DNA of 64,000 nt. It comes from Amycolatopsis nalaikhensis. GTDB lineage: Bacteria > Actinomycetota > Actinomycetes > Mycobacteriales > Pseudonocardiaceae. The stretch is from contig NZ_CP127173.1 of the NCBI RefSeq assembly GCF_030264295.1, forward strand, positions 3,603,501 to 3,667,500. Direction: 5' to 3'. The first letter of the stretch is position 1. Every line of letters begins with the position of its first letter. This document shows, piece by piece, positions 46,323 through 55,500 of the stretch. The notes beneath the pieces were generated by a model. That model saw nothing but the letters and a program-made list of their open reading frames with translations. It had not been told where the DNA came from and made no database searches. The position numbers and the translations under genes are program-made.

Positions 46323-47683
46323 CTAATACTCCAGCTGTAGTTCGTGATCGGGTGCTGGGTTTTCGTGTCGTCGCTGGTAGTGGCTTTGCCGGGCGTGATG
46401 TTGGTGTCGTCGGCGCCAGGTGGACCAGGCCAGGATGTCGGCGACGCGGCGGGCTGGCTTGAGGATGAGCTGGGCGTAGAGGTGCCTGATCTCGTTGCGT
46501 GTCAACGGGATCAGGCCCTCATGCGGTTTTGTGTGGCGGGCATGGGCGGCGGCGATGGCGAGGAAGGCGTGGGCCAGCATGACCAGCGTGGTCCAGCGAT
46601 ACCAGGAGGTCCAGGTGCGGACCTGGTGCTCGTCCAGGCCGGTGAGTTCTTTGCCGGTCTGGAAGGTTTCCTCGATCGTCCAGCGACGCCCGGCAACGCG
46701 GGCGAGCTTGGCCAGCGAGACGCGGCGGGGGCTGTAACAGCGGTAGAACGCAGTCTCCCCGGTGCGCCGGTTGCGGCGCATCAGGATCCAGTGATAACCG
46801 GTGGTGCCCGCGGGGTGCAGCCGGATGCGGGCCCACAGGTAGTAGCGCCGGCCTTTCGCGCCCGCTCCGGCGGAGAGCTTCTGCCAGGCCCGTTTCGGCA
46901 GCGCGGCCGCCCGCTCATCAGCTCGCACGCTCTGCCTGCCGGGCCCGGGAATGCGATGGTCGCAGGCCACGGCCAGCACATAGGCCTGTCCGCGTTGTTC
47001 GAGCGGATCACGCAGGCCGGCAGCGTCTTTGCCGTAAGCCTCGTCCCCGGTCACCCACCCCACCCGCACGCCCGCGTCCAGCGCCCGGGTGATCATGGCC
47101 AACGCGAGCCGGGATTTCGTGGTGAACCGGGTCCCGGCGGGCACTCCGGCCCGGTCCCGGCGCCGGGGGTCCTCGGCCCAGCTTTCAGGCAGGTAGAGCT
47201 CACGGTCGATGAACGTATGCCCGGCCGGGGTGGAATACGTCAGGAACACCGACATCTGCGAGTTCTCGATCCGGCCCGCCGTGCCCGTGTACTGCCGCTG
47301 GACTCCGACCGACTCGGTGCCCTTCTTCAGGTCGCCGGTCTCGTCGATGACCAGCATCGCATCTGATCACCCAGCTGCTCGACCACGACCTCGCGCAGGT
47401 CGTCACGAACCCCGTCCACGTCCCAGCTCGCGCGCGAGAGCAGGTTCTGCATCCCATGCGGGGTCGTGTCCCCGACAGCCTCGGCGATGGTCCAGCAGTT
47501 CACCCGAACCAGCCCGGCCAGCAGCCCCTGCACGAACCGCCCCGCGCGGCGACGCGACTCCACCCGCGCGAACCGGTGCCCCACCCGCACGAACATCTCA
47601 CCCAGCAGCGACTGCCACCCCGCAGGGTCTACGCTGGCAGCCGCGGCCACCACATGATCTTGAGTTGTCTTCACAAACACCAT
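46323..47683 (-). pseudogene. IS701-family transposase, one-base frameshift
   Basis: The N-terminal frame (from ATG 47683, MVFVKTTQDHVVAAAASVD) runs to about 47365. The C-terminal frame then gives MLVIDETGDLKKG, WVTGDEAYGKD and WTIEETFQTGKELTGLDEHQ, the DDE region of IS701 transposases. Restoring one G (plus strand) at 47365/47366 yields 453 residues, normal for the family, reading LGDPDAMLVIDETGD. No slippery heptamer is seen, so it is a mutation or sequence error. The TAG stop is not in the element; it is supplied by the target duplication (46323-46325). Confidence 0.88.
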
Positions 47684-47750
47684 GATCACGTGGTGGCCGC
47701 ACCCATCTCACCGGCCCCCTCCAGCAAGATCACGAACTACAGCTGGAGTA
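46327..47750 (-). mobile_element. IS701-family insertion sequence
   Basis: The element is 1424 bp with perfect 23-bp terminal inverted repeats (46327-46349 and 47728-47750, starting TACTCCAGCTGTAGTTCG). It is flanked by a 4-bp CTAA duplication (46323-46326, 47751-47754), fitting the YTAR target rule of IS701. The perfect ends and the intact duplication suggest a recent insertion. Its single transposase gene is frameshifted, so it may now be non-autonomous. Confidence 0.95.
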
Positions 47751-47767
47751 CTAACCGCCCTAAACAC

Positions 47768-48697
47768 TCACGACAAGGCGCGCACGCGCTCGAGCCGCGC
47801 CCGCCACGCTGCCTCCACCTCCGGGGTGGCCGGGTACGCGTCCGTTGGCTCGGGCGACTGGGGCAGCACCGGGAGGTATCCGTCCACTGGGGACAATGGG
47901 GAAGCGCTGACATCGCCTTCCAGCAACGAAATCGTGCCCAGGCCGCACGCGAATTCGAGGTCCGGGAGCGCGCCCGCCAGTGCCAGGCCCGCCGCCAGTC
48001 CGATGCTCGTCTCCACCGCCGATGACACCACGCACGGCAGTCCGCACGCCTCGGCGACCTCCAGCGCCCGGCGCACGCCGCCGAGGGGGGACACCTTCAG
48101 CACCGCTATGTCCGCCGCTCCGGCGACCGCCACCTTCAGCGGGTCCTCCGCTCGGCGGATCGACTCGTCGGCCGCTATGCGGACCGCGACCCGGCGGCGG
48201 ACCGCGGCCAGCTCCTCGATCGACCGGCACGGCTGCTCCGCGTACTCCAGTCCGCTCGCCGCTTTGTCGAGGTCCGTCAGCGCGCGCACCGCCGTGTCGA
48301 CGTCCCACGCCATGTTCGCGTCGACGCGGATCGCGCCGTCCGGGCCCAGCGCGTCGCGGACCGCCGCCACCCTGTCGCAGTCGTCCGCCACCGATGACCT
48401 CGGGTCCGCGACCTTCACCTTCGCCGTGCGGCAGCCCGACTCGCGGACCAGCTCGTACGCCTTCTCCGGGGCGACCACCGGCACCGTCGTGTTCACCTCG
48501 ACGCGGTCGCGGACCGGGGCCGGCCAGCCGACCTCCGTCGCTTCGAGGGCCGCGTGCAGCCACGGCACGCTCTCGGCGTCCGAGTAGTCGGCGAACGGGC
48601 AGAACTCGCCCCAGCCCGCCGGGCCGCGGAGGAGCACGCCCTCACGGACCGTGATGCCTCGGAACCGGTTGCGCAGGGGGATCGCGTAGACCTTCAT
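47768..48697 (-). CDS. menC: o-Succinylbenzoate synthase MenC
   Basis: A 309-residue enolase-superfamily enzyme of menaquinone synthesis. The catalytic framework is visible: TAKVKV (Lys acid/base), IRVDANMAW (Asp metal ligand), LEYAEQP (Glu), IAADESI (Asp) and VLKVSPLGG (second Lys). Length is that of the short actinobacterial MenC (Rv0553 type). ATG 48697 gives MKVYAIPLRNRFRGITVREG. No other men genes are in the window. Its stop lies in the split palindrome. Confidence 0.93.
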   Translation of the reverse strand: MKVYAIPLRNRFRGITVREGVLLRGPAGWGEFCPFADYSDAESVPWLHAALEATEVGWPAPVRDRVEVNTTVPVVAPEKAYELVRESGCRTAKVKVADPRSSVADDCDRVAAVRDALGPDGAIRVDANMAWDVDTAVRALTDLDKAASGLEYAEQPCRSIEELAAVRRRVAVRIAADESIRRAEDPLKVAVAGAADIAVLKVSPLGGVRRALEVAEACGLPCVVSSAVETSIGLAAGLALAGALPDLEFACGLGTISLLEGDVSASPLSPVDGYLPVLPQSPEPTDAYPATPEVEAAWRARLERVRALS

Positions 48698-48771
48698 CGC
48701 CGCCGATCATGCCACCGCGCCGGCTCGGGCAAACAGGTGCCGAACAGCGCGTTACCGGTCAGAATGACCTT

Positions 48772-51570
48772 GTGGTCCTCGATTTCCGCGTGCTGGGTCC
48801 GGCCGAGGTCACGGCCGACGGCCGCCCGGTACCGCTCGGGGGCAGCCGGCCGCTGATCGTGCTGGCCGGGCTTCTGCTGCGCGCGAACCGGGTCGTGCCC
48901 GTCGACGAGCTGGGCCGCTGGCTGTGGACCGACGACCGCCGCCGGTCGAAAGGCGCGCTCCAGACCTACGTGCTGCGCCTGCGCCGCGCGCTCGGCGACC
49001 AGGTCGCGATCCGCACCGAGAGCGGCGGCTACCTGATCGAGGTCGACGACGACCTGCTCGACCTCTCCCGCTTCCGCGCGCTCGCGGCGCGCGGCAAGGC
49101 CGCGATGGACCGCGGCGACAGCCGTCAGGCCGCCGCGCACTTCGCCGACGCCCTCGCGCAGTGGCGCGGGCCGGCGCTGCTGAACGTCGAGTCGGACGCG
49201 CTGCACCGCGACGAGGCCGGCCAGCTGGCCGAGGAACGGCTGCGTGTGCGCGAGCAGTGGGCCGACGCCCTGCTCGAAGTCGGCGAGTACGGCACGGTCG
49301 TCCCCGAACTCGCGCGGCTGACCAGGGAAAACCCGCTGCGGGAGCGGCTGCACGAGCAGCTGATGGTCGCGCTCTACCGGTCGGGCCGCCAGGCCGACGC
49401 CCTCGACGTCTACGGCCGGATCAGCGGCGTGCTGGCCGACGAGCTCGGGCTGGACCCCGGCCCGTCCCTGCAGCGCACCCGCCAGGCGATCCTCACCGGT
49501 GCCGACCACATCGACACGGCCCCCGCGCTGGCGCGCTACCGGCTCGGCGTCGAGCCGCAGGTGCCGCACCAGCTGCCCGCCGACCTGCCGACGTTTTCCG
49601 GGCGCGAGTCCGACCTCAAGGCGTTGCACGCGCTGCTGCCGGAGGCGATCGACGCGGGCACGTCGACGCCGATCGCGTCCGTCGAAGGCATGGGCGGCGT
49701 TGGCAAGACGACGCTGGCGGTGCACTTCGCGCACGAGATCGCCGACCGGTTCCCCGGCGGGCAGGTCTACCTCAACCTGCGCGGCTACGGGCCGGGCGAA
49801 CCGGTCGAGCCGTCGGCGGCACTGGAGGCGATGCTGACCGCGCTCGGCGTGCCGTGCGAGGCGATCCCGGCCGACCTCGACGGCCGCGCGGCGAGCTGGC
49901 GGACGCACAGCGCGGGACGACGGCTGCTCGTCCTGCTCGACAACGCCAACCGCACCGAGCAGGTGAGCCCGCTGCTGCCCGGGCCGGGCAACCTGGTGCT
50001 GATCACGAGCCGCTGGCAGCTGCGCGCGCTCGTCGCGACGCACGGCGCGCGGCGGGTCGCGCTGGAAGAGCTCGCCGAAGAGGACGCCGTCGAGCTGCTG
50101 GCGTCGACGATCGGCGTCGAGCGCGTCGCCCGCGACCCGGCGGCGGCCGAGCGGTTCGTGCGCTACTGCGGCGGGCTGCCGCTGGCGATCCGGATCCTCG
50201 CGGTGCGGGCGGCGCAGTTCCCGGACCTGCCGCTCGACGAGTTCGCCGGCTCCCTCGACAACGACCTCCTCGGTTCGTTCGACCTCGCCGACGGCGAAGG
50301 CACGAACATCCGCTCGGTGCTTTCGTACTCCTACCAGGCGCTGGACCCGTCGGCGGCGCGCCTGCTGCGGTTGCTGGGCCTGACCACCGGCGTCGACTTC
50401 ACCGCCCCCGCGGCGGCCGCGGTCGCCGGGGTGGAGCTCCCGGCCGCCCGGGCGATGCTGGAGACCCTGGCGGCCGCGCACCTGCTCGGCCAGCCGCGGC
50501 CGGGCCGCTACCAGTTCCACGACCTCATCCGGGCGTACGCGGGCGAAGTCGCTTCGCAGGTCGATCCGCCTTCGGAGCGCGAAGCGGCGTTGGACCGGCT
50601 GCTGGCGTGGTACCTGGCGTCGGCGCTCCAGGCGTCACGGCGGATGCGGCCGGAGCGCTACTACCGGCTCCTGGAGCTCGACGACCTTTCGGGCGGGCTG
50701 GAGTTCGCTTCGCACCACGAGGCGCTGGACTGGTTCGGCGAGGAGTCCGGCAACCTGATCGCGGCGGTCCACCTGGCGCGGCGCCGGCACCGCGACGACG
50801 TCTGCTGGAAGCTCGCGTGGCTGCTGCAGAGCTACTTCGTGACGCGCTCCCGGCTCGACGACTGGCGCTCGGTGTTCGAGGTGGCGCTCGAAGCGGCGCG
50901 GGCGAGCGGGCACCGGCCGGGAGAGGCGGGCATCCTCAGCGGCCTGGGGGTGGTGAACGGCGTCGCCCGGCAGTACGACGAGTCACGGCGGTACCTGGAG
51001 CAGGTGCTGGCGATCCAGCGCGAGCTGGGCGCGCGCGAGGGCGAGGCGCGGGCCCAGTACAACTTGGCCCTGGCGGCGCACAACCTGGACGACTGCACCT
51101 GGGCGTACGAGCACGGCGTGCAGGCGCTGGAGATCGTCCGCGAGCTGGGGATGGGGGCGTTCGAGGCGAGTGTGCTGCGGGCGCTCGGCGACATCTGCAC
51201 GTCACTCGGCGACTACGAGCAGGCGTTGCGGCTGGCCGACCAGGCCCTGGCGATCGTGGGGCCCGACGGCGAGCCGGTGGACACGCGGTTCACGCAGCAC
51301 ACGCGCGGGCTGGCGCTGGTGGGCTTGGGTCGCCTGGACGAGGGGATCGCCTGCATCCGCCGCTCGGTGGAGATGTTCTTCGCGATGGGCGAGCAGTACG
51401 AGGCCGCGGACGTCCTGGCCCAGCTGGGGACGGTGTACCTCCGCCACGGCGACGAGTCGCTGGCGCGCGAGTGCTGGCTGCGGTCCGTGCGGTTGCTGAC
51501 CGAGCTGGGCCACCCGGACGCCGATGACGTGCGCGCCAAGCTGGCGGCTTTGGTCGGCTCCGGGGCCTGA
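48772..51570 (+). CDS. AfsR/SARP-family transcriptional regulator (BTAD, NB-ARC, TPR)
   Basis: A 932-residue regulator. A winged-helix DNA-binding domain (about 1-95, LGGSRPLIVLAGLLLRANRVV ... LRRALGDQVAIRTESGGYLI), BTAD (about 100-245), NB-ARC (P-loop GMGGVGKTT, Lys312; LVLLDNA) and a TPR region (about 680-930, e.g. AGILSGLGVVNGVARQYDES) follow in order. GTG 48772 gives VVLDFRVLGPAEV, the usual start; an in-frame GTG 63 bases upstream lacks support. It starts 74 bases from divergent menC. Target unknown; it resembles AfsR more than the SARP at 2320 does. Confidence 0.9.
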   Translation: MVLDFRVLGPAEVTADGRPVPLGGSRPLIVLAGLLLRANRVVPVDELGRWLWTDDRRRSKGALQTYVLRLRRALGDQVAIRTESGGYLIEVDDDLLDLSRFRALAARGKAAMDRGDSRQAAAHFADALAQWRGPALLNVESDALHRDEAGQLAEERLRVREQWADALLEVGEYGTVVPELARLTRENPLRERLHEQLMVALYRSGRQADALDVYGRISGVLADELGLDPGPSLQRTRQAILTGADHIDTAPALARYRLGVEPQVPHQLPADLPTFSGRESDLKALHALLPEAIDAGTSTPIASVEGMGGVGKTTLAVHFAHEIADRFPGGQVYLNLRGYGPGEPVEPSAALEAMLTALGVPCEAIPADLDGRAASWRTHSAGRRLLVLLDNANRTEQVSPLLPGPGNLVLITSRWQLRALVATHGARRVALEELAEEDAVELLASTIGVERVARDPAAAERFVRYCGGLPLAIRILAVRAAQFPDLPLDEFAGSLDNDLLGSFDLADGEGTNIRSVLSYSYQALDPSAARLLRLLGLTTGVDFTAPAAAAVAGVELPAARAMLETLAAAHLLGQPRPGRYQFHDLIRAYAGEVASQVDPPSEREAALDRLLAWYLASALQASRRMRPERYYRLLELDDLSGGLEFASHHEALDWFGEESGNLIAAVHLARRRHRDDVCWKLAWLLQSYFVTRSRLDDWRSVFEVALEAARASGHRPGEAGILSGLGVVNGVARQYDESRRYLEQVLAIQRELGAREGEARAQYNLALAAHNLDDCTWAYEHGVQALEIVRELGMGAFEASVLRALGDICTSLGDYEQALRLADQALAIVGPDGEPVDTRFTQHTRGLALVGLGRLDEGIACIRRSVEMFFAMGEQYEAADVLAQLGTVYLRHGDESLARECWLRSVRLLTELGHPDADDVRAKLAALVGSGA

Positions 51571-51676
51571 TCGTCGCCGGCTTGCGGGTTCGCGGGCGGC
51601 GGACCGTCCGCGTGCCGACCCCCAGCGACAGCACGCAGGCCGGTCCGGCCCGCGCGTCCACTCAACCCGATCGCGC

Positions 51677-52525
51677 TCACTGTCCACTCACTGTCCGGTC
51701 CAGCCCGAGCAGGTCAGCCAGGCATTCGGCGTTGCGAGGGGCCTCGACCTTCACGTCGTTGTCGAAGTAGACGTGGACGTCGCGCCGTCCCTCGTCGTGC
51801 CAGGTTCGGATCTTGGCCGCCCAAGTGCGTAGTGCCTCGTCGGAGTAGCCGCTCACGTACAGCTCCTCGTCGCCGTGGAGGCGGACGTAGGTGAAGTCCG
51901 CGGTCTGGTCCTCCAGGAAGGGCCACTTTCCTGCCGTGTCGGCTACCACCAGGGCGATTCCGTGTTCGGTCAGCAGCTTCGTCGCCGCTGGTCGGGCGAA
52001 GCTCGGATGCCGCACCTCCAGTGCGTGTTTGAGGGCCCTGCGTGGTCCCGGGTCGAGGTGCGGGGTTCCTTTCAGCTTGTCGTCGTGCTTCTTGGCCAGC
52101 TCGGCCGCTTCCGTCGTCGTTCGCGGGAGGAGAGCGAAGAAGTTCGTCAGGCGGTCCGGGTCGAAGGCCAGCCTCGGGGGCAGCTGCCAGAGGAACGGGC
52201 CCAGCTTCGCTCCCAGGGCCAGGACTCCCGAGGCGTAGAAGTTCGCCAACGCCGTTTCGACGTCGCGTAGCTGCTTCATGTGCGTGATGAAGCGGCCGCC
52301 CTTCACCGCGAACAGGAAGTCCGCCGGGGTCTCGGCGAACCATGCCCGGAAGCGCTCCGGGCGCTGCAGTGAGTAGAACGAGCCGTTGATCTCCACCGCG
52401 TTCATCCGGCGGGAGAGGTACTCCAGCTCCTGGCGCTGGGGCAGGCCGCTCGGGTAGAACACTCCGCGCCATGGTGGGTAGCGCCACCCTGACGTTCCGA
52501 TTCGGATCTCGGCTATTCGCCTCAC
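51677..52525 (-). CDS. DUF72-family protein
   Basis: A 282-residue TIM-barrel-like protein with the DUF72 hallmark IRIGTSGWRYPPWRGVFYP, NAVEINGSFYSLQ, FAVKGGRFITHMKQL, WQLPP and a C-terminal YFDNDVKVEAPRNA. GTG 52525 was chosen because the product then begins at the conserved core. Function is unknown; some relatives associate with iron-sulfur or nucleic-acid metabolism, but nothing here decides. A 415-base gene-free gap holding a long inverted repeat lies upstream. Confidence 0.9.
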   Translation of the reverse strand: MRRIAEIRIGTSGWRYPPWRGVFYPSGLPQRQELEYLSRRMNAVEINGSFYSLQRPERFRAWFAETPADFLFAVKGGRFITHMKQLRDVETALANFYASGVLALGAKLGPFLWQLPPRLAFDPDRLTNFFALLPRTTTEAAELAKKHDDKLKGTPHLDPGPRRALKHALEVRHPSFARPAATKLLTEHGIALVVADTAGKWPFLEDQTADFTYVRLHGDEELYVSGYSDEALRTWAAKIRTWHDEGRRDVHVYFDNDVKVEAPRNAECLADLLGLDRTVSGQ

Positions 52526-52769
52526 CGCCTTTCCGCGGTGGGTGATTCCCGGTCGTCTCCTGGTCCAAACTTGGGCTCTTCGGGACCGCTGGGCCGGTCT
52601 TTGGGACAGCTGGCCTGATCTTGGGGTTGGGCGTCTCATCGGGCCCTTGTGGTGGTGTCTGCTCACCTTGCTTTCCTTTGTCCTCTGTCCCCGCCAGAAC
52701 TGTCCTCGCCGGACGGGCAGGCTCTGGGATGGCCGGGGGCTCGTAGGTCTCTTGCCTTCTCGTGGGGTC

Positions 52770-52916
52770 GCTGGGTGGTCATCCCGTCGCCTGATCGAGG
52801 CCTATCACTTTGAGCCAGGCCCGCAAGGTTGCGTAGCTAGCTTGCGTTTCTCTGTGTGTTGCGGGCCTGGCTCAAAGTGATTTTTTCGGCCTCAGGCGAC
52901 GGGATGACCACCCAGC
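52770..52916. repeat. 147-bp long inverted repeat in a gene-free gap
   Basis: Two nested perfect arm pairs: 52770-52794 with 52892-52916 (25 bp), and 52805-52826 with 52859-52880 (22 bp), separated by 10- to 11-base variable joints, around a 32-base loop. On the plus strand the inner stem is followed by TTTTTT (52881-52886). It fills the middle of the 415-base gap 52526-52940. It could be a structured RNA, a strong terminator or a short mobile element; no coding frame fits. The rest of the gap is unusually T-rich on the plus strand and shows nothing I recognise. Confidence 0.8.
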
Positions 52917-52940
52917 TTCTTTCTGGGCTGTCGCCCTCCT

Positions 52941-53702
52941 TCACGCCCAGGAGAACCTCCACACCCGTGATTGCACCAAGCCTGAGGCGTACTCCCGCAG
53001 GTTTCCCGGCTGGCCTGCGAACGTCGGCAGGCTGAACGCCCGGTGCTCCGCCGCCACCGTCAATGCCCTTGCCTGGTTCCTCGGGGGCGCCGCCACCGAC
53101 AGCTCCAGTGAATCGAAGCCCAGCACCACCAGCGTTGCCCCGAAGCGGTCCTCCCAGCTCCTCAGCACCGCCGACAGCTCGGCCACCTGGTCCGTGCACT
53201 TGATCATCCCCGTCCAGCCCAGCAACGCCGGGATGTCCGCCGGGCGCTCCGTCTGGACCAAGCCCAGCCTGTGCGGGGACCGGTTCGCCAGGATCGAGCC
53301 CGTGTTGCCCGCCTCCGCCAGCGGGTCCGACTTGCGCGGGCTCCTCTTCGCCAGCCCCGGGAACCTCGCGCCGAACGGGCGGAGGCACGCGCCGTCGCAG
53401 CACGATCCGTCCCACCAGCGGGACAACGCCCCCGCCGCGTCCGCGCTCGCCACCCGGTGGCCGGCCGGGGCCAGCCTGCCCCGGTCGTCGATCCAGTCCT
53501 CGCCGTTCGCCGCGAACCGCTGGTCGTGGGGGATCAGCACCGGCCACAAGCCGGACCGGTCGAACTCGGCCACGCACCCCAGATAACGCTCGGGCCGCGT
53601 CAGCGGCAGGTCGGACACCCACAGCCTGCCGTGCCACGACCCCGGTGGCAGGGTCTGGACCGGCGGCGCGGGCGTACCGGGGCGGAGCGGTGCGATCGTC
53701 AT
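52941..53702 (-). CDS. DUF4253-domain protein
   Basis: A 253-residue soluble protein. The C-terminal about 110 residues carry the DUF4253 pattern: LRSWEDRFGATLVVLGFDSLELSVAAPP, then ALTVAAEHRAFSLP and an SLREYA-like end (GNLREYASGLVQSRVWRFSW). The N-terminal half has a Trp-rich part and a CCDGACLRPFG cysteine cluster. ATG 53702 follows GAGGGG. Its function is unknown. The DUF72 gene follows on the same strand after 415 bases. Confidence 0.82.
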   Translation of the reverse strand: MTIAPLRPGTPAPPVQTLPPGSWHGRLWVSDLPLTRPERYLGCVAEFDRSGLWPVLIPHDQRFAANGEDWIDDRGRLAPAGHRVASADAAGALSRWWDGSCCDGACLRPFGARFPGLAKRSPRKSDPLAEAGNTGSILANRSPHRLGLVQTERPADIPALLGWTGMIKCTDQVAELSAVLRSWEDRFGATLVVLGFDSLELSVAAPPRNQARALTVAAEHRAFSLPTFAGQPGNLREYASGLVQSRVWRFSWA

Positions 53703-53900
53703 GGACGTCCCCTCGAACTTGTGTTCGGCTGCTGCACGTCGAACAGTAGTTCGAGGGTCCGACAATTTCCAGTGATCTGGCCGCTCATCCGTTCGAGTGA
53801 ATCCGCGAATCCGCAGGTCAGAGGCAGGTTCGAGACGCCTGGGGTGGAAGTTGCTCCTGTGACGATTCCGCTGGGCCGAACGAAGGATGACCGCCCGCGT

Positions 53901-55463
53901 TCAGGGCAGCACGCCGCGGATTTCGGTCACCTCGCCCTCCGGGACGCCGAACGCGGCCCGCAGCTCACTCATCTCCCGCAACGTCGTCCTGCCCGAGACG
54001 AACAACGCCGCGAGCCTTGGCAACGGATTGCCCGACGTGAGCAGGGCGGGAACCTGGCTCCGATCCAGCTTCAGCACCCGCAGGCCCGGCAGCTCGCAGA
54101 CCGGCCCCCAGTCCGGCACCGCCGACCTTTCGAGGCTCAGCCGGGTCAGGCGCGGCAGCGTGCGCAACACCGTGAGGTCGAGCGGGGTGCCGACGTCCGT
54201 CAGCGCGAGGTCCCACAGCGCCGGGTGCCCGGCGATCGGGGCGAGGTCGACCCGGTGCGCGCCGATCCGCAGCGACTCCAGCACGCCGAGCCCGCCGATC
54301 GCCGGGTGCACCGTGCCGGCTCGGTTGACGCTCAGCGCGCGCACCGACTCCAAGGGCTCGAACGCCGCCAGGTCGACGTCGCCCGCGTCGTTGAGGTGGA
54401 CCTCCTGGACCAGCTCGCGCCCGGGCAGGCCGGCCACCTCGGCCGGGTGCGAGAGCACCTCGGAGTACGACCGCACCGGGTCTTCGCGGAGCCCGGTTTC
54501 CGGGATCAGGTACTCCTCGCCCGGCTCCTCCTCGTACTTCCCCGCTCGCAGCGCCTCGACGACCTCGGTGAGCATCGCCGTGACCGACGCCGACACGTAC
54601 CGCACGGGACCGTGGATGTCGCGGCCGTACTCGAGGACCTGGCCCGGCCGCCCGCGCTCGGCGGGGTCGAGGTCCGCCGCCAGGTAGTCGCCCGAACGGT
54701 CGCTGCCGAACGTGACCCACCAGTCGTTGCGGGACAAGCGTTTCACGTGGCCGAACGGCGGTGTCTCGAACACCACGCCCGTGTCGTCCGGCTCGTCTTC
54801 CCAGCCGTGCGAACCGGGCTCGCCGTCGAGGTAGCGCTCGACCAGCTCGCCAAGGGGGTCGTGGGAGTACGGGCCGAGCAGGCCGCTCTCCCGCGGGTCG
54901 CCGTCGGCCACCAGGTACAGCGCGCGCAGGTCCTCCGGCAGCCGCACGCCGATCCGGGCCTCGGCCGCCGCCAGGTCCGCCTCCGTCCGGCCCGGCGGCC
55001 ACGGTGGCGGATCGCCTTTGACGGCGGTGTACACGTCGGCGAACTCGGTGGTCAGGCGGGTGACTTCGGCGCGAACGGCCGGGTCGGTCGGTGCTCCGCT
55101 CGGCTCGGCGGCCGCGGGGCGGGGCAGGCCGGGTCGCGGATGCCCCGGGTAGCGGAACTCCGGGTCGAACACGAGCCGCCCGGGGGACACCGAGGCGACG
55201 TCCGGCCGTGCCGTGAACACGTAGCCCTCGGCGTCCAGGCGCACCTCCAGCGCCGATGGCGGATGCTCCCGCAGGAGCATCGCGATCGGCACGTAGTCCA
55301 CGGACAGGTGCTCCCGCGCGTCGCTCCACGCGCGGCACGAAACCGCTCCGCCGGTGTACCGCAACTGCAGAGTGGCGCCGCTGGCGGTGGCACCGGCGCC
55401 CGCGCGCAGTGCCTCCGCCATGGCTCTCGCGATCTCGCCGAACCCGGCGTCCCCGGAGGTCAT
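53901..55463 (-). CDS. SMI1/KNR4-like protein with leucine-rich-repeat-like C-terminus
   Basis: A 520-residue soluble protein. The middle (about 155-330) has the SMI1/KNR4 (SUKH) pattern: EADLAAAEARIGVRLPEDLRALYLVADGD ... DWWVTFGSDRSGDYLAADLDP. The C-terminal about 170 residues form leucine-rich-repeat-like units (LESVRALSVNRAG, LESLRIGAHRVDL, LTRLSLERSAVP, LRVLKLDRSQVP). SUKH proteins are often immunity proteins against polymorphic toxins; no toxin gene is adjacent. ATG 55463 was chosen; an upstream start would add 10 residues. It is encoded 37 bases after the XPB stop. Confidence 0.8.
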   Translation of the reverse strand: MTSGDAGFGEIARAMAEALRAGAGATASGATLQLRYTGGAVSCRAWSDAREHLSVDYVPIAMLLREHPPSALEVRLDAEGYVFTARPDVASVSPGRLVFDPEFRYPGHPRPGLPRPAAAEPSGAPTDPAVRAEVTRLTTEFADVYTAVKGDPPPWPPGRTEADLAAAEARIGVRLPEDLRALYLVADGDPRESGLLGPYSHDPLGELVERYLDGEPGSHGWEDEPDDTGVVFETPPFGHVKRLSRNDWWVTFGSDRSGDYLAADLDPAERGRPGQVLEYGRDIHGPVRYVSASVTAMLTEVVEALRAGKYEEEPGEEYLIPETGLREDPVRSYSEVLSHPAEVAGLPGRELVQEVHLNDAGDVDLAAFEPLESVRALSVNRAGTVHPAIGGLGVLESLRIGAHRVDLAPIAGHPALWDLALTDVGTPLDLTVLRTLPRLTRLSLERSAVPDWGPVCELPGLRVLKLDRSQVPALLTSGNPLPRLAALFVSGRTTLREMSELRAAFGVPEGEVTEIRGVLP

Positions 55464-55500
55464 GCGGCGGACCCTGGCCGCGGGGTCCGACAAAACCCGG

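Larger units (their letters stand above)
46302..47774. repeat. 46-bp palindrome split by an IS insertion
   Basis: The left arm is 46302-46323 and the right arm 47753-47774. Removing 46327-47750 and one copy of CTAA gives a palindrome identical to that at 23834-23879. The IS went into the exact centre. The right half contains the menC stop codon (47768-47770), as the intact copy contains the thiD stop. Confidence 0.92.

Noticed and set aside
47327..47689. Separate orfA of a two-frame transposase (IS3-like programmed frameshift)
   Set aside because: IS701 transposases are single-frame; the join recreates a normal LGDPDAMLVIDETGD sequence by one base and no slippery site is present.
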